A stretch of 64,000 nt of DNA from Streptomyces sp. NBC_01439 (GCF_036227605.1 NZ_CP109487.1:3794001-3858000); one strand, 5' to 3'; positions 1 through 10,524 are shown, counted from the first letter of the stretch. Numbers and translations are program-made. Notes: generated by a model not told the origin, from the letters alone.

Positions 1-798
1 GCCCTCCAGCCAGGCCTCGTCGATCTCGCTCGCGAAGTCGACCAGGTACGCGGCCTTGGCGCCGGCGTCCTTGGCGACCTCGACGAGCCGGATCGAGTTC
101 GAGGAGTTCTTCGAACCGACCACGATGACCAGGTCGGAGTCGGCGCCCATCACCTTGACGGCGGCCTGCCGGTTCGAGGTGGCGTAGCAGATGTCGTCGC
201 TCGGCGGCGAGACCAGCAGCGGGAACTTGGTCTTCAGCGCGTCGACCGTCTCCATCGTCTCGTCGACCGAGAGGGTGGTCTGGGAGAGCCAGACGACCTT
301 GGACTCGTCACGGACGGTGACCTTCTCCACGTCGTGCGGGCCGTCGACGATCGTGATGTGGTCCGGGGCCTCGCCGGAGGTGCCGATGACCTCCTCGTGG
401 CCCTCGTGGCCGATGAGGAGGATGTCGAAGTCCTCGTTCGCGTACCGGATGGCTTCCTTGTGCACCTTGGTGACCAGCGGACAGGTCGCGTCGATCGTCG
501 CGAGCTTGCCGCGCGCCGCCTCCTCGTGCACCACCGGCGCCACGCCGTGTGCGGAGAACATCACGATGGAGCCCTCGGGCACCTCCTCCGTCCGCTCGAC
601 GAAGATGGCCCCCTTCTTTTCCAGGGTCTGGACGACGTACTTGTTGTGCACGATCTCGTGGCGGACGTACACCGGCGCACCGTACTGCTCGAGGGCTTTC
701 TCGACGGCGATCACGGCTCGGTCCACGCCCGCGCAGTAGCCGCGGGGCGCGGCGAGCAGGACACGGCGGGAAGCAGGAGCGGGGGCGGGAGCAGTCAT
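1..798 (-). CDS. ispH: 4-hydroxy-3-methylbut-2-enyl diphosphate reductase (IspH/LytB), 3' end outside window
   Basis: Last enzyme of the MEP isoprenoid pathway, a cytosolic [4Fe-4S] reductase making IPP and DMAPP from HMBPP. All 266 codons in the window are open and the gene runs off the left edge, so the C-terminus is missing. The three iron-sulfur cysteines are visible: C22 in [10 protein letters not shown]106 in DATCPLV and C204 in DDICYATSN. The family motifs SAHGVAP and VGSKNSSNS are also present. The ATG at 798 is preceded by TACGAT (811-806) seven bases upstream, which fits a leaderless transcript; GGAG at 805-802 is too close to be a good ribosome binding site. It is divergent from the permease gene at 904. 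Confidence 0.95.
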   Translation of the reverse strand, partial: MTAPAPAPASRRVLLAAPRGYCAGVDRAVIAVEKALEQYGAPVYVRHEIVHNKYVVQTLEKKGAIFVERTEEVPEGSIVMFSAHGVAPVVHEEAARGKLATIDATCPLVTKVHKEAIRYANEDFDILLIGHEGHEEVIGTSGEAPDHITIVDGPHDVEKVTVRDESKVVWLSQTTLSVDETMETVDALKTKFPLLVSPPSDDICYATSNRQAAVKVMGADSDLVIVVGSKNSSNSIRLVEVAKDAGAKAAYLVDFASEIDEAWLEG

Positions 799-903
799 GT
801 GCTCCATCGTACGGGGGTCTCCAGGAGGCCGGGCGTCCCCCGTACGGCACACACTGGCCCGACAGCCCGTACCCCGCACACCTGCCCCTACCCCGGAGGA
901 CGG

Positions 904-2301
904 ATGGCTTCCGTTACGGATCCCGGCGCGGCGGCGCCCGCGGCGCTGCGGCGCAGCCTCGGCTTCCGGGATCTGGTCGTCTACGGCCTGCTGTTCATCG
1001 CCCCCATGGCCCCGGTCGGGGTGTTCGGCACGCTCGATGCGAAGTCGCACGGCGCCGTCGCCCTCGTCTACCTCTGCGCGACCGTCGCGATGTCCTTCAC
1101 GGCCTTCAGCTACGCGCAGATGGTGCGGGTCGCCCCACAGGCCGGGTCGGTCTTCACGTACGCCCGGAAGGGTCTCGGCGAGGGCGCCGGGCTGATCGCC
1201 GGGTGGATGGCGATGCTCGACTACCTGTTGATCCCGGCGGTCGCGTACCTCTTCTCCGGGATCGCGATGAACGCGTTGGTTCCGGAGGTCTCCCGGTGGG
1301 TGTGGACGGCCCTGGCCGTGGTGATCACCACCCTGCTGAACCTGTGGGGCGTACGGGCGGCCGCCCGCGTGGGTTTCGCCGTGCTGGCCATGGAGCTGGT
1401 GGTCCTGCTCGTCTTCGTGGTCGCCGCGGTGACCGTGCTGGTCGGGGGCGGGGCGCGGCGCGGCTGGTTGTCCCCGCTGACCGGCGACGGCTCGCTCGGC
1501 TTCAGCACGGCGGCGGTGCTGGGCGCGGTGTCGGTCGCGGTCCTGTCCTACCTCGGCTTCGACGCGATCGCCTCCTTCGCCGAGGAGGTTACGGGCGGAT
1601 CGGAGCGGGTGGCGCGGGCGGTGCTGTTCTGCCTGGCGCTGGCCGGCGTGCTGTTCATCGCCCAGAGCTATTTGGCGGCGCTGCTCGTGCCCGTGTCCGC
1701 GGCGGAGCTGGCGGCCGAGCCGGAGCTGCAGGGACCGGCCTTCTACGACGCGGTGGAGTCCGCGGTCGGCTCCTGGCTGCACGACCTGGTGGCGGTCAGC
1801 AAGGCGATCGGGGCGGCCTTCGCGGCGCTGGCCGGGCAGGCGGCGGCCGGCCGGCTGGTCTTCGCGATGGCCCGCGAGCGGCGGCTGCCCCGGGCGCTCG
1901 CCCGGGCCTCGGACGGCACCCCGCGACCCGCGCTGCTGGTGGCGGCCGCCATCACCCTGGTCGCGGCCGTATGGGCGGCCCGGCGCGACGACGGGCTCGA
2001 CCAGCTGGTGTCGGTGGTGGACGTCGGGGCGCTGGTGGCCTTCACCCTGCTGCACGCCTCGGTGGTGGGCTGGTTCGTGATCAAGCGGCGCGAGGGCCCG
2101 CCGAACTGGTTCGGGCACCTGGTGATGCCGGTGCTGGGCGCGGCCGTGACCATCGCGGTGATCTTCGAGGCCTCCTGGACGGCGCAACGGGTGGGGGCGG
2201 TGTGGCTGGCGGTCGGCCTGGTCGTGCTGCTCGTCCAGCGCGGCCGCCGGGAAGCGCCCCACGACACCGGCACCGGCACCGGTGTCGGCTCCAGAGCCTG
2301 A
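904..2301 (+). CDS. APC-superfamily amino acid permease
   Basis: A 465-residue polytopic membrane protein. The N-terminus ([21 protein letters not shown]) is typical of APC-family transporters, and about twelve hydrophobic segments follow to the end. The signature around residues 200-220 ([15 protein letters not shown]) is the conserved TM6 region of amino acid/polyamine/cation permeases. Substrate cannot be read from sequence. The start at 904 is chosen because GGAGGACGG lies directly upstream; the same frame stays open far upstream but is antisense to ispH there. The C-terminal tail is short and Thr/Gly-rich. It stops 33 bases before xseA, and the xseA promoter overlaps its stop codon. Confidence 0.88.
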   Translation: MASVTDPGAAAPAALRRSLGFRDLVVYGLLFIAPMAPVGVFGTLDAKSHGAVALVYLCATVAMSFTAFSYAQMVRVAPQAGSVFTYARKGLGEGAGLIAGWMAMLDYLLIPAVAYLFSGIAMNALVPEVSRWVWTALAVVITTLLNLWGVRAAARVGFAVLAMELVVLLVFVVAAVTVLVGGGARRGWLSPLTGDGSLGFSTAAVLGAVSVAVLSYLGFDAIASFAEEVTGGSERVARAVLFCLALAGVLFIAQSYLAALLVPVSAAELAAEPELQGPAFYDAVESAVGSWLHDLVAVSKAIGAAFAALAGQAAAGRLVFAMARERRLPRALARASDGTPRPALLVAAAITLVAAVWAARRDDGLDQLVSVVDVGALVAFTLLHASVVGWFVIKRREGPPNWFGHLVMPVLGAAVTIAVIFEASWTAQRVGAVWLAVGLVVLLVQRGRREAPHDTGTGTGVGSRA

Positions 2302-2334
2302 CGCACTGTCGGCGGCGCCGGATAGCCTGCGCAC
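2299..2334 (+). promoter_or_regulatory. putative promoter for leaderless xseA mRNA
   Basis: TGACGC at 2299-2304, 18 bases of spacer, then TAGCCT at 2323-2328, followed by six bases and the xseA ATG at 2335. No Shine-Dalgarno is present. The arrangement is that of a leaderless transcript starting at or beside the A of ATG. The -35 element overlaps the stop codon of the upstream permease. Confidence 0.5.
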
Positions 2335-3597
2335 ATGGCTCTGAATACGTCGGCCGAGGCGCCGCTGCCGGTAGGTCAGGTGTCCCGGCTCATCGGGGGC
2401 TGGATCGATCGGCTCGGCCAGGTGTGGGTGGAGGGGCAGATCACGCAGCTCTCGCGACGGCCGGGAGCGGGGGTGGTCTTCCTGACGCTGCGCGACCCCT
2501 CGCACGACATCTCCGTCAGCGTGACCTGCTTCCGCCAGGTCTTCGACGAGGTCGCGGACGTGGTCTCCGAGGGTGCCCGGGTCGTCCTGCTGGCCAAGCC
2601 CGAGTGGTACGCCCCGCGCGGGCAGCTGTCCCTGCGGGCCACGGAGATACGGCCGGTCGGCATCGGGGAACTCCTCGCCCGGCTGGAACGCCTCAAGCGG
2701 TCCCTGGCCTCCGAGGGGCTCTTCGCGCCGGAGCGCAAGAAGCCGCTGCCCTTCCTGCCGCAACTGATCGGGCTGGTGGTCGGGCGGGCCTCGGCGGCCG
2801 AGCGCGACGTCCTGGAGAACGCCCGGCGCCGCTGGCCGGCGGTCCGCTTCGAGGTGCGCAACGTCGCCGTCCAGGGGGTGCACGCGGTGCCCCAGGTGGT
2901 CCAGGCGGTCAAGGAGCTCGACGCCCTGGACGAGGTCGACGTGATCATCGTGGCGCGCGGTGGCGGCAGCGTGGAGGACCTGCTGCCCTTCTCCGACGAG
3001 GAGGTGGTCCGGACGGTCGCGGCGGCCCGTACCCCGGTGGTCTCGGCGATCGGCCACGAGCCGGACTCCCCGCTGCTGGACCTGGTCGCGGACGTACGGG
3101 CCTCCACGCCCACGGACGCGGCGAAGAAGGTGGTGCCGGACGTCGGCGAGGAGCTGGAGCGCGTACGACAGCTGCAGGCGCGGGGGCTGCGCGCGGTCAG
3201 CGGGCTGCTCGACCGGGAGGAGCGGGGGCTCGCGCACGCCCTGGCCCGGCCGGTCTTCGTGCACCCCCAGCGGATGGTGGAGATCCGCGAGGACGAGCTG
3301 GACGCCCTGCTGGCCCGGGCCCGGCGCACGCTGGGGCACTTGCTGGACCGGGCCGACTCGGAACTGGCGCACACCCTCGCCCGGGTGGTGGCGCTGTCCC
3401 CGGCGGCGACCCTGGAGCGGGGGTACGCCGTGCTGCAGCGGGCCGACGGCCACGTGGTGCGCTCGCCGCGGGAAGTCGCTCCCCACGACGTGCTGCGCGC
3501 GCGGGTGGCGGAGGGCACGTTCTCCGTGGAGGTCCCCTCGCCGCACGCCCCGGAAGGTCCGGAGGCCCCCGAGGACGCAACGGTCGCTTCGGAATAG
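2335..3597 (+). CDS. xseA: exodeoxyribonuclease VII large subunit
   Basis: A 420-residue protein that pairs with XseB to form the cytosolic ExoVII single-strand nuclease. An N-terminal OB-fold (residues about 15-115, with [27 protein letters not shown]) binds ssDNA. The central catalytic domain has the family motifs [25 protein letters not shown] near residue 205 and FSDEEVVR. The conserved segment [26 protein letters not shown] follows; the usual GHETD appears here as GHEPD. A coiled-coil region precedes the C-terminal ERGYAVL motif. xseB follows 55 bases downstream. The start has a -10-like hexamer instead of an SD. Confidence 0.95.
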   Translation: MALNTSAEAPLPVGQVSRLIGGWIDRLGQVWVEGQITQLSRRPGAGVVFLTLRDPSHDISVSVTCFRQVFDEVADVVSEGARVVLLAKPEWYAPRGQLSLRATEIRPVGIGELLARLERLKRSLASEGLFAPERKKPLPFLPQLIGLVVGRASAAERDVLENARRRWPAVRFEVRNVAVQGVHAVPQVVQAVKELDALDEVDVIIVARGGGSVEDLLPFSDEEVVRTVAAARTPVVSAIGHEPDSPLLDLVADVRASTPTDAAKKVVPDVGEELERVRQLQARGLRAVSGLLDREERGLAHALARPVFVHPQRMVEIREDELDALLARARRTLGHLLDRADSELAHTLARVVALSPAATLERGYAVLQRADGHVVRSPREVAPHDVLRARVAEGTFSVEVPSPHAPEGPEAPEDATVASE

Positions 3598-3652
3598 CGA
3601 CACACGGCCGCAATCACGCGGTCGTACGACACACAGAGGATGGAGTACGGGA

Positions 3653-3871
3653 ATGACAGAGGCCGGAACGGCGCTGGGGTACGAGCAGGCCCGCGACGAG
3701 CTCATCGAGGTCGTCCGCAAGCTGGAGGCCGGCGGGACCTCGTTGGAGGACTCCCTCGCGCTCTGGGAGCGCGGCGAGGAGCTGGCGAAGGTGTGCCGGC
3801 ACTGGCTGGAGGGGGCCCGGGCCCGGCTGGACTCGGCGCTGGCGGCACGCGAGCCGGCCGAGGAGGAGTGA
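3653..3871 (+). CDS. xseB: exodeoxyribonuclease VII small subunit
   Basis: A 72-residue protein, normal length for XseB. The sequence [20 protein letters not shown], then [19 protein letters not shown], is the family signature of two helices that wrap the XseA coiled coil. The start at ATG 3653 is set by homology to the family N-terminus and an AGAGGATGGAG stretch just upstream. The acidic tail (EPAEEE) is typical. It forms an operon with xseA. Confidence 0.93.
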   Translation: MTEAGTALGYEQARDELIEVVRKLEAGGTSLEDSLALWERGEELAKVCRHWLEGARARLDSALAAREPAEEE

Positions 3872-3942
3872 CCGGGGAGGAGCGGCCCGGGGTCTGACCG
3901 GGGGCTGACCGGAGAGTGAGCCCGGTCACCCGGACGCCGATT

Positions 3943-3974
3943 TAGTTGAAAATTCATCTACCTCGCCGTAGAGT
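3943..3974 (+). promoter_or_regulatory. promoter with overlapping palindromic operator for the nitroreductase gene
   Basis: A strong promoter-like pair is visible: TTGAAA at 3946-3951, 17-base spacer, TAGAGT at 3969-3974. The -35 element lies inside an 18-bp palindrome at 3943-3960 of form TAG-N-TGAA-NN-TTCA-N-CTA, in which every defined base is matched. The shape is that expected for a MarR-family dimer site, and its position predicts repression by blocking the -35. No MarR gene is adjacent, so the regulator would act in trans. Confidence 0.6.
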
Positions 3975-4015
3975 CTGGGACATCGCTTCACCTCCGTATG
4001 GAAGAAGGCTTTCCG

Positions 4016-4609
4016 ATGTCTCTCGTTCTTGACTCCGCCGCGCAGGACCTGCTGTTCCGCGAGGCCCGCACGGCCAACTCGTTCACCGACGAGCCGGTCA
4101 CCGAGGAGCAGGTCCAGGCGATATACGACCTGGTGAAGTTCGGTCCCACCGCCTTCAACCAGACCCCGCTGCGCATCACCCTGGTCCGCTCCCCCGAGGC
4201 CCGCGAGCGCCTCGTGCAGCACATGGCCAAGGGCAACGACGCCAAGACCGCCACCGCCCCGCTGGTCGCGATCCTCTCCGCGGACAACGAGTTCCACGAG
4301 GAGCTCCCGCAGCTGCTGCCGCACTTCCCGCAGGCCAAGGACGCGTTCTTCGCCGAGCGCCCGGTCCGCGAGCAGTCCGCGCTGCTGAACTCCGCGCTGC
4401 AGGCCGCCTACTTCATCATCGGCATCCGCGCCGCCGGCCTGGCCGCGGGCCCGATGACCGGCGCCGACTTCGGCGGCATCCAGAAGGAGTTCCTGGACGC
4501 CGACCACACCCCGATCATGGTCATCAACATCGGCAAGCCGGCCGCCGAGGGCGCCTGGTTCGACCGCTCCCCGCGCCTGGGCTTCGACGAGGTCATCACC
4601 ACCGTCTGA
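4016..4609 (+). CDS. nitroreductase-family protein (malonic semialdehyde reductase RutE/HadB-like)
   Basis: A 197-residue FMN-dependent nitroreductase-fold protein. It opens with [18 protein letters not shown] and has the family segments [13 protein letters not shown] (FMN-phosphate loop), [21 protein letters not shown] and a C-terminal NIGKPA motif with a basic segment near the end. Length and sequence resemble RutE/HadB enzymes annotated as 3-hydroxypropanoate dehydrogenase. No pyrimidine-degradation (rut) neighbours are present, so the in vivo substrate is uncertain. ATG 4016 is chosen over ATG 3998 because GAAGAAGG at 4001-4008 is correctly spaced for it. It is probably repressor-controlled through the palindrome at 3943-3960. 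Confidence 0.82.
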   Translation: MSLVLDSAAQDLLFREARTANSFTDEPVTEEQVQAIYDLVKFGPTAFNQTPLRITLVRSPEARERLVQHMAKGNDAKTATAPLVAILSADNEFHEELPQLLPHFPQAKDAFFAERPVREQSALLNSALQAAYFIIGIRAAGLAAGPMTGADFGGIQKEFLDADHTPIMVINIGKPAAEGAWFDRSPRLGFDEVITTV

Positions 4610-4637
4610 TCGGCGCCGACGCCGCCGCAGCACGCGC

Positions 4638-4681
4638 AGAAGGGCCGTGCGCCCCGGGATTCCGGGGCGCACGGCCCTTCT
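4638..4681. terminator. bidirectional hairpin terminator
   Basis: A perfect 20-bp stem (4638-4657 with 4662-4681) closes on a four-base loop. It lies between the convergent nitroreductase and DUF4245 genes, so it can end both transcripts. The stem is flanked by AGAAG/CTTCT, which gives a short pyrimidine run on each strand. Confidence 0.85.
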
Positions 4682-4785
4682 CGCATGCACGTACTGCACA
4701 GGTTCCGCGAGGCCCCGCCCCCGCACGGGTTCCGTGCAGGGGCGCTCGGCCCCGACCGCCCTGCGGTCCGCTCGCCCTGCGCGGC

Positions 4786-5322
4786 CTACTTGCCCTGCTT
4801 GAACTCCAGCGCCGCCGCGAGCGCACCGAGCTGCTCGAAGGAGGCCGTGCCGGTCACCACCGTGACGTAGCCCTGCTCCTGCCGCACGAGGGCGTCGTAC
4901 TTCTCGCCGTCCCAGCGCTCCCAGGCCAGGTCGCCGACCTGCTGCGTCTGCCCGGTGGCCGTCGCGTGCTGGGTGACCTTGGCGAGGTACTTCGCCGAGG
5001 TGTCCGTGGACTGCTCCACCGCCGCGTACTGCCGCTCCGGGTCGAGGAAGCCCAGGTGCCAGGCGCTGGCGTTCTTGCGCTCGTACGTCACCGAGGTCGC
5101 CCGCCACTGCTCCGGGAGCCCGACGGGGGCCGCCACCGGATACGGGGCCGCGCGCCGGGCCGTCACGGTTTCCACCCGGTAGTCGACCGTCCGCGTCGGG
5201 TCGGCCTCCTCGTCATGCGGGACGAAGAGGTAGATCCCGGCGACGACGATGCCGATCACCCCCAGCGACCGGACCATGTCCCAGACCGTCTGCTTGCCTT
5301 TCATACCTGCCACGGGACCCAT
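4786..5322 (-). CDS. DUF4245-family membrane-anchored protein
   Basis: About 178 residues: a short cytoplasmic N-terminus ([16 protein letters not shown]), one transmembrane segment ([15 protein letters not shown]) and an extracytoplasmic domain with the family features [15 protein letters not shown] and [14 protein letters not shown]. Function is unknown; these proteins are conserved in actinobacteria, often near glpX, as here. Two starts are possible, 5322 (used) and 5304 (MKGKQTV); neither has a strong SD. It is divergent from glpX. Confidence 0.75.
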   Translation of the reverse strand: MGPVAGMKGKQTVWDMVRSLGVIGIVVAGIYLFVPHDEEADPTRTVDYRVETVTARRAAPYPVAAPVGLPEQWRATSVTYERKNASAWHLGFLDPERQYAAVEQSTDTSAKYLAKVTQHATATGQTQQVGDLAWERWDGEKYDALVRQEQGYVTVVTGTASFEQLGALAAALEFKQGK

Positions 5323-5580
5323 CGTCCCGCATCGCGGGGCGGCGATCACCGCCGGGGTCGCGGTGCGGCGCGCGTCGGCGGACCCTGGAGAGTCCCGGAA
5401 CATCCCGGAAGGTCACGGAAGGCCCGGGAAGTCCTGGGGGACCGCAAGACGTCCGCTCAGGACAATCGACTGACCGATATGCCGCTCATACGTGACCCGC
5501 CCTGCTCAATATGTCGACGTACCGATAGAGTTCCAGCACCCTCACTTCCCGGCCGTCGCCGTACAGAAAGGTGCGCTCCG

Positions 5581-6612
5581 ATGACCGAGCACAACCTGCC
5601 GCCCCAGCTCGAAGTCTCTCCGGAGGCCCCCGACCGCAACCTCGCACTGGAACTCGTACGGGTCACCGAGGCCGCAGCCATGGCCGCGGGCCGGTGGGTC
5701 GGACGCGGTGACAAGATCGGCGCGGACGGTGCCGCGGTCAACGCGATGCGCACCCTGATCTCCACCGTCTCGATGAACGGCGTCGTCGTCATCGGCGAGG
5801 GGGAAAAGGACGAGGCCCCCATGCTCTTCAACGGCGAGCGGGTCGGCGACGGCACGGGCGCCGAGGTCGACATCGCCGTGGACCCGATCGACGGCACCAC
5901 CCTGAACGCCAAGGGCATGCCGAACGCCATCGCCGTCCTGGCGGCCGCCGACCGCGGCACCATGTTCGACCCGTCCGCGGTGTTCTACATGGAGAAGCTG
6001 GTCACCGGTCCCGAGGCCGCCGACTTCGTCGACATCAACGCGCCCGTCTCGGTGAACATCCGCCGGGTCGCCAAGGCCAAGAACATGGCCGTCGAGGACG
6101 TCACCGTGGTCATCCTGGACCGCCCCCGCCACGAGGGCATCGTCAAGGAGATCCGCGAGACCGGCGCCCGGATCAAGTTCATCTCCGACGGCGACGTCGC
6201 GGGCTCGGTCATGGCCGTGCGCGAGGGCACCGGCGTCGACCTGCTCCTCGGCATCGGCGGCACCCCCGAGGGCATCATCTCGGCGTGCGCCATAAAGTGC
6301 CTCGGCGGCACCATCCAGGGCAAGCTCTGGCCGAAGGACGAGGCCGAGCGCCAGCGCGCGCTCGACGCCGGTCACGACCTCGACCGCGTCCTGACCACGA
6401 ACGACCTGGTGTCCGGCGAGAACGTCTTCTTCGTCGCCACCGGCATCACCGACGGCGAACTGCTGCGCGGCGTGCACTACCGCTCGGAGACCGCGACGAC
6501 GTCCTCGCTGGTCATGCGCTCGAAGTCGGGCACGATCCGACGGATCGACTCCACGCACCGCCTGTCGAAGCTGCGCGCGTACAGCGCGATCGACTTCGAC
6601 CGCGCGCACTAG
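5581..6612 (+). CDS. glpX: fructose-1,6-bisphosphatase class II
   Basis: A 343-residue GlpX-type FBPase of gluconeogenesis, a cytosolic metal-dependent enzyme that hydrolyses fructose 1,6-bisphosphate. The lithium-sensitive phosphatase motif is DPIDGTT starting at D101, and the metal-binding [10 protein letters not shown] motif lies near residue 70. Other family segments are [18 protein letters not shown] and [11 protein letters not shown] 5581 is chosen because GAAAGGTG lies nine bases upstream and the protein then begins as family members do. The reading frame extends far upstream without meaning. A 15-bp hairpin follows. Confidence 0.95.
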   Translation: MTEHNLPPQLEVSPEAPDRNLALELVRVTEAAAMAAGRWVGRGDKIGADGAAVNAMRTLISTVSMNGVVVIGEGEKDEAPMLFNGERVGDGTGAEVDIAVDPIDGTTLNAKGMPNAIAVLAAADRGTMFDPSAVFYMEKLVTGPEAADFVDINAPVSVNIRRVAKAKNMAVEDVTVVILDRPRHEGIVKEIRETGARIKFISDGDVAGSVMAVREGTGVDLLLGIGGTPEGIISACAIKCLGGTIQGKLWPKDEAERQRALDAGHDLDRVLTTNDLVSGENVFFVATGITDGELLRGVHYRSETATTSSLVMRSKSGTIRRIDSTHRLSKLRAYSAIDFDRAH

Positions 6613-6628
6613 CCACCGGCGTGAGGAA

Positions 6629-6672
6629 GCGAGAGGGGCGGTCACCGCGTGCGGCGGGACCGCCCCTCTCGC
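6629..6672. terminator. bidirectional hairpin terminator
   Basis: A 15-bp perfect stem (6629-6643 with 6658-6672) with a 14-base loop, between convergent glpX and the WhiB-like gene. Confidence 0.8.
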
Positions 6673-6758
6673 ACACCCACGTCCGGCGTCCTGCGTCCGG
6701 TGTCCGGCGTCCTGGAGGTCGACCACGGGCGACCCGCGACCGGCGGCCCGCGACCGGT

Positions 6759-7157
6759 TCAGCCCGCCGCGGCGATCGGGCCGGCCCCCGGGGCCTGGCG
6801 CAGCTCGGCGGCCCTGCGCCGCATCCGCGCCAGCACCACGCGGCGCTCGGCCGCGGTGAGCCCGCCCCACACCCCGTACGGCTCGGGCTGGAGCAGCGCG
6901 TGCTCCCGGCAGGCGACCATCACCGGGCAGCGGGCGCAGACGCGCTTGGCGGCCTCCTCGCGGGAGAGCCGGGCCGCGGTCGGCTCCTTGGACGGCGCGA
7001 AGAAGAGCCCCGCCTCGTCACGGCGGCACACCGCCTCCGCATGCCATGGGCCGTCCTCCGCCCTCGCCGGCACCCGCGGCTTCGGCACGGCCGCCGCACG
7101 CCCCGGAAGACTCTGGACGGCGGCTACCTGCAAGGACTGATGCGGCGGATGCGGCAC
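6759..7157 (-). CDS. wblI: WhiB-family [4Fe-4S] transcription factor
   Basis: A 132-residue WhiB-like protein with the four cluster cysteines C44, C74, C77 and C83 (VCARCPVMVAC) and the beta-turn motif GVWGG at 95-99, followed by a basic RRMRRRAAELR-like stretch for DNA contact. Wbl proteins bind a redox/NO-sensitive cluster and partner with the principal sigma factor. The start at 7157 has AGGAG five bases upstream. The gene lies immediately beyond glpX, which is the position of wblI in the S. coelicolor gene order as I recall it. The symbol rests on that synteny rather than on an alignment. Confidence 0.85.
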   Translation of the reverse strand: MPHPPHQSLQVAAVQSLPGRAAAVPKPRVPARAEDGPWHAEAVCRRDEAGLFFAPSKEPTAARLSREEAAKRVCARCPVMVACREHALLQPEPYGVWGGLTAAERRVVLARMRRRAAELRQAPGAGPIAAAG

Positions 7158-7288
7158 GGTCTACTCCTGACGACGTATACGTGAGCGAGAGACGACGCAC
7201 CTGTCCCTACCCGCTGTAGGCGCCCCTATGCACCACGCGCCACGGGCCGCCGGGGGTTCGTCCGAAACGAGACCCCGCCGGGCGGCCG

Positions 7289-7888
7289 TCACCCCGCGGG
7301 TGCGACCCAGTCGGGATCCCGCCCGAGGAAGGCCAGCAGGCGCGCCGCGGCGCCGTCGTCCGCGCCGGGCGCCAGGGAGCGGACCGGACCGTAGGCGAAG
7401 CCGCGCAGGGGGTCGACGAGGACCTCGGCGGCCGGGCGCAGGGCGGCGGCCAGCGCGTCGGTCAGGCCCGGCGGGCGGCCCGTGGCGACGGCAATGTCCC
7501 AGGCGTGCACGGCGGCGTCGAGGGCGGCGGCGCCGATGGCCGTCTCGGCCGGTACGAAGAAGGGCGGCAGCGGCACGGGCACCTCGACGTCGCCGGGGGT
7601 GACCCCGGCAAAGGCCTCGGCCGCGGCCGCGAGCGCCGGGTCCAGCAGGCCCGCCGGGGTCCCGGCCAGGGCTCCGGAGGGGGCGAAGGGGTCCTCGGCG
7701 GGTCTGGGCCCACCGGTCAGCCGGGCGGCGTAGGCCAACTGGTCGCCCGCGGCGTGCTGGAGGACCTGGGTGACGTTCCATTGCGCGCAGGGGGTCGGGC
7801 GGTGCCAGCCATCGGCGGGTACCCCCAGGGCGGCCTCGCGCAGCGTCGCGTACGCCTGGTCGAGCAGTTCCCACTCGGTCGTCGTCAT
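7289..7888 (-). CDS. TIGR03086/DinB-like mycothiol-dependent metalloenzyme family protein
   Basis: A 199-residue protein of the TIGR03086 (maleylpyruvate isomerase N-terminal/DinB-like) fold. It starts TEWELLDQAYATLREAALG, continues WHRPTPCAQWNVTQVLQHAAGDQ (second metal-site His in QHAAG) and has HAWDIAVATGRP near residue 140 (third metal His). These four-helix proteins bind a divalent metal and often use mycothiol; a specific reaction cannot be assigned. It lies 80 bases downstream of the DUF1707 gene on the same strand. Confidence 0.78.
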   Translation of the reverse strand: MTTTEWELLDQAYATLREAALGVPADGWHRPTPCAQWNVTQVLQHAAGDQLAYAARLTGGPRPAEDPFAPSGALAGTPAGLLDPALAAAAEAFAGVTPGDVEVPVPLPPFFVPAETAIGAAALDAAVHAWDIAVATGRPPGLTDALAAALRPAAEVLVDPLRGFAYGPVRSLAPGADDGAAARLLAFLGRDPDWVAPAG

Positions 7889-7968
7889 GGTCCGGACCCT
7901 AGTGCTGTGACCGGGCTGGCCGTCGGCCGAATTCCGTCGGATCCGCAGCCTCGTCAGGCCCTGTGGGC

Positions 7969-8655
7969 TCAGCCGTCCAGGCGCTTGCGCAGTTTGCGGG
8001 CCAGGTCCACCAGTCGGGCACCGAGCTTGGGTCGCGCCTCGATGTTGCCCAGCAGGGCGAAACCCCGCACGATCACCACCGGCGCCTGCGGATCGCTCTC
8101 GCCGCGCCCCTCGCCGCGCACCTCGAAGTTGCCGAGGACTCCGCTGCCGTAGCCGCGCAGGGTGACGTTCTCCGGGACCAGGACCTCGACGTTGCCGAGG
8201 ACGCAGGTCACGTTGATCTCGGTGACCTGCTGTTCGAAGACCGCCTCGGTGAGGTCGATGTTGATGTCGCCCATGACCGAGATCGCGCGGGTGTGCGGGC
8301 CCGGCCGCCAGCGGCCCTTGCGGGCGGAGCTGCTGCACACGGCCACTATGGTCTCGGCGGGGCCGCCCGGGGCGGTCGCGGGAGCCGCGTAGGCGGACGG
8401 GGCATGGGCGCCGCCGGGCGCGGGCAGATCCCGTACGAGCACCTCCAGCTCGCCGACGGTCTTGACCGCGTAGAGCGTGTCCAGGCGGTCGGAATGCTCC
8501 TCGGCCGTCAGTCGGCCCTCGGCGAGGGCCTCGCCGAGGATCTGCGCGATCCGGTCCCGGTCCGCGTCGGAGGCGCGCAGCTCGGCGGGGGCGGCGCCCG
8601 CGGGAGCGGATGCGGGGGCGGCGGGGTGCTTTTCCAGGTCCACGACGCCCAGCAT
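7969..8655 (-). CDS. DUF1707 domain protein with LiaF-like C-terminal domain
   Basis: A 228-residue protein. The N-terminal DUF1707 domain (residues about 27-75) has LRASDADRDRIAQILGEAL and AEGRLTAEEHSDRLDTLYAVKTVGEL. A Pro/Ala linker leads to a beta-repeat domain resembling the LiaF/VraT cell-wall-stress domain (ISVMGDINIDL, VTCVLGNVEVLVPE, GVLGNFEV, FALLGNIE). No membrane segment is present. Function is unknown; similar proteins are linked to envelope-stress sensing. No SD precedes ATG 8655, and TATCGT lies eight bases before it, so translation may be leaderless. Confidence 0.75.
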   Translation of the reverse strand: MLGVVDLEKHPAAPASAPAGAAPAELRASDADRDRIAQILGEALAEGRLTAEEHSDRLDTLYAVKTVGELEVLVRDLPAPGGAHAPSAYAAPATAPGGPAETIVAVCSSSARKGRWRPGPHTRAISVMGDINIDLTEAVFEQQVTEINVTCVLGNVEVLVPENVTLRGYGSGVLGNFEVRGEGRGESDPQAPVVIVRGFALLGNIEARPKLGARLVDLARKLRKRLDG

Positions 8656-8793
8656 AGCCAGACACGATAGATCGCGATACTGCTGAGTGAGCCTTACCTC
8701 ACAGACACGCCCCCGGGGAGAGGTCCTACGCTGGTTAGCCGCGCTGCCAATTGGTCGTCAGCGCCGTCTGCCGAGTGAGGAATGACTGCCGTC

Positions 8794-10458
8794 ATGCCAG
8801 AGTTTGCGTACACCGACCTGCTGCCCCTGGGCGAGGACACCACCCCGTACCGGCTGGTGACCGCCGAGGGCGTGTCCACCTTCGAGGCGGACGGCCGTAC
8901 GTTCCTCAAGGTGGAGCCGGAGGCGCTGCGCAAGCTCGCCGAAGAGGCAATCCACGACATCCAGCACTTCCTGCGCCCCGCGCACCTCGCACAGCTGCGT
9001 CGCATCATCGACGACCCCGAGGCCTCCGCGAACGACAAGTTCGTCGCGCTCGACCTCCTCAAGAACGCGAACATCGCGGCGGCCGGCGTCCTGCCGATGT
9101 GCCAGGACACGGGCACGGCGATCGTCATGGGCAAGCGCGGCCAGAACGTCCTCACCGAGGGCGGTGACGAGGCCGCCCTCTCCCGCGGCATCTACGACGC
9201 CTACACGCGGCTGAACCTGCGCTACTCGCAGATGGCCCCCCTCACCATGTGGGAGGAGAAGAACACCGGCTCGAACCTGCCCGCGCAGATCGAGCTGTAC
9301 GCGACCGACGGCGGCGCGTACAAGTTCCTCTTCATGGCCAAGGGCGGCGGCTCGGCCAACAAGTCCTTCCTCTACCAGGAGACCAAGGCGGTCCTCAACG
9401 AGGCCTCCATGATGAAGTTCCTGGAGGAGAAGATCCGCTCGCTCGGTACGGCGGCCTGCCCGCCCTACCACCTGGCGATCGTGGTCGGCGGCACCTCCGC
9501 CGAGCACGCGCTGAAGACCGCCAAGTACGCCTCGGCGCACTACCTGGACGAGCTGCCCCGCGAGGGTTCCCCGCTGGGCCACGGCTTCCGCGACGAGGCC
9601 CTGGAGCAGCAGGTCTTCGAACTGACCCAGAAGATCGGCATCGGCGCGCAGTTCGGCGGCAAGTACTTCTGCCACGACGTCCGCGTCGTGCGCCTCCCCC
9701 GGCACGGCGCGTCCCTGCCGGTCGCCATCGCCGTGTCCTGCTCGGCGGACCGCCAGGCCACCGCGAAGATCACCGCCGAGGGCGTCTTCCTGGAGCAGCT
9801 GGAGCGGGACCCCGCGCGCTTCCTGCCAGAGACCACGGACGAGCACCTGAACGAGGCCTCGGACGTCGTCTCCATCGACCTGAACCAGCCGATGGACGAC
9901 ATCCTGGCGACGCTCACCGAGCACCCGGTCAAGACCCGGCTGTCGCTGACCGGCCCGCTGGTCGTGGCGCGCGACATCGCGCACGCCAAGATCAAGGAGC
10001 TGCTGGACTCGGGCGCCGAGATGCCGCAGTACCTGAAGGACCACCCGGTGTACTACGCCGGCCCCGCGAAGACCCCCGAGGGCTACGCGTCGGGCTCCTT
10101 CGGCCCGACCACGGCCGGCCGCATGGACTCCTACGTCGAGCAGTTCCAGGCGGCGGGCGGCTCCAAGGTCATGCTGGCCAAGGGCAACCGCTCCCAGCAG
10201 GTGACGGACGCGTGCGGCCGGCACGGCGGCTTCTACCTGGGCTCGATCGGCGGGCCGGCGGCGCGCCTGGCCCAGGACTGCATCAAGAAGGTCGAGGTCC
10301 TGGAGTACGAGGAGCTCGGCATGGAGGCGGTCTGGAAGATCGAGGTCGAGGACTTCCCGGCCTTCATCGTGGTCGACGACAAGGGCAACGACTTCTTCCA
10401 GAACCCGGCCCCGGAGCCGACCTTCACCCACATCCCGGTCCGCGGTCCGGGTCTGTAG
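8794..10458 (+). CDS. fumB: class I fumarate hydratase (Fe-S fumarase)
   Basis: A 554-residue two-domain (alpha plus beta fused) class I fumarase, which hydrates fumarate to malate with a [4Fe-4S] cluster. The first cluster cysteine is C103 in LPMCQDTG. The segments [17 protein letters not shown] and [12 protein letters not shown] are diagnostic, and the beta domain has [15 protein letters not shown] and [12 protein letters not shown]. Two starts are possible: 8794 (used; GTGAGGA is 12 bases upstream) and 8782, which overlaps that SD. A class II fumarase lies 3.6 kb downstream, so the cell has iron-dependent and iron-independent versions. Confidence 0.93.
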   Translation: MPEFAYTDLLPLGEDTTPYRLVTAEGVSTFEADGRTFLKVEPEALRKLAEEAIHDIQHFLRPAHLAQLRRIIDDPEASANDKFVALDLLKNANIAAAGVLPMCQDTGTAIVMGKRGQNVLTEGGDEAALSRGIYDAYTRLNLRYSQMAPLTMWEEKNTGSNLPAQIELYATDGGAYKFLFMAKGGGSANKSFLYQETKAVLNEASMMKFLEEKIRSLGTAACPPYHLAIVVGGTSAEHALKTAKYASAHYLDELPREGSPLGHGFRDEALEQQVFELTQKIGIGAQFGGKYFCHDVRVVRLPRHGASLPVAIAVSCSADRQATAKITAEGVFLEQLERDPARFLPETTDEHLNEASDVVSIDLNQPMDDILATLTEHPVKTRLSLTGPLVVARDIAHAKIKELLDSGAEMPQYLKDHPVYYAGPAKTPEGYASGSFGPTTAGRMDSYVEQFQAAGGSKVMLAKGNRSQQVTDACGRHGGFYLGSIGGPAARLAQDCIKKVEVLEYEELGMEAVWKIEVEDFPAFIVVDDKGNDFFQNPAPEPTFTHIPVRGPGL

Positions 10459-10524
10459 CGCGACGGCCGGGAGCCCGGGGCGTTGCGACGCCACCGGGCA
10501 CCCGGCCGACCGGGAGGACAGGAC

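Noticed and set aside
549..3656. 1,035-residue plus-strand reading frame
   Set aside because: It is a high-GC shadow frame of the permease and xseA; composition is Arg/Gly/Ala-rich with no domain.
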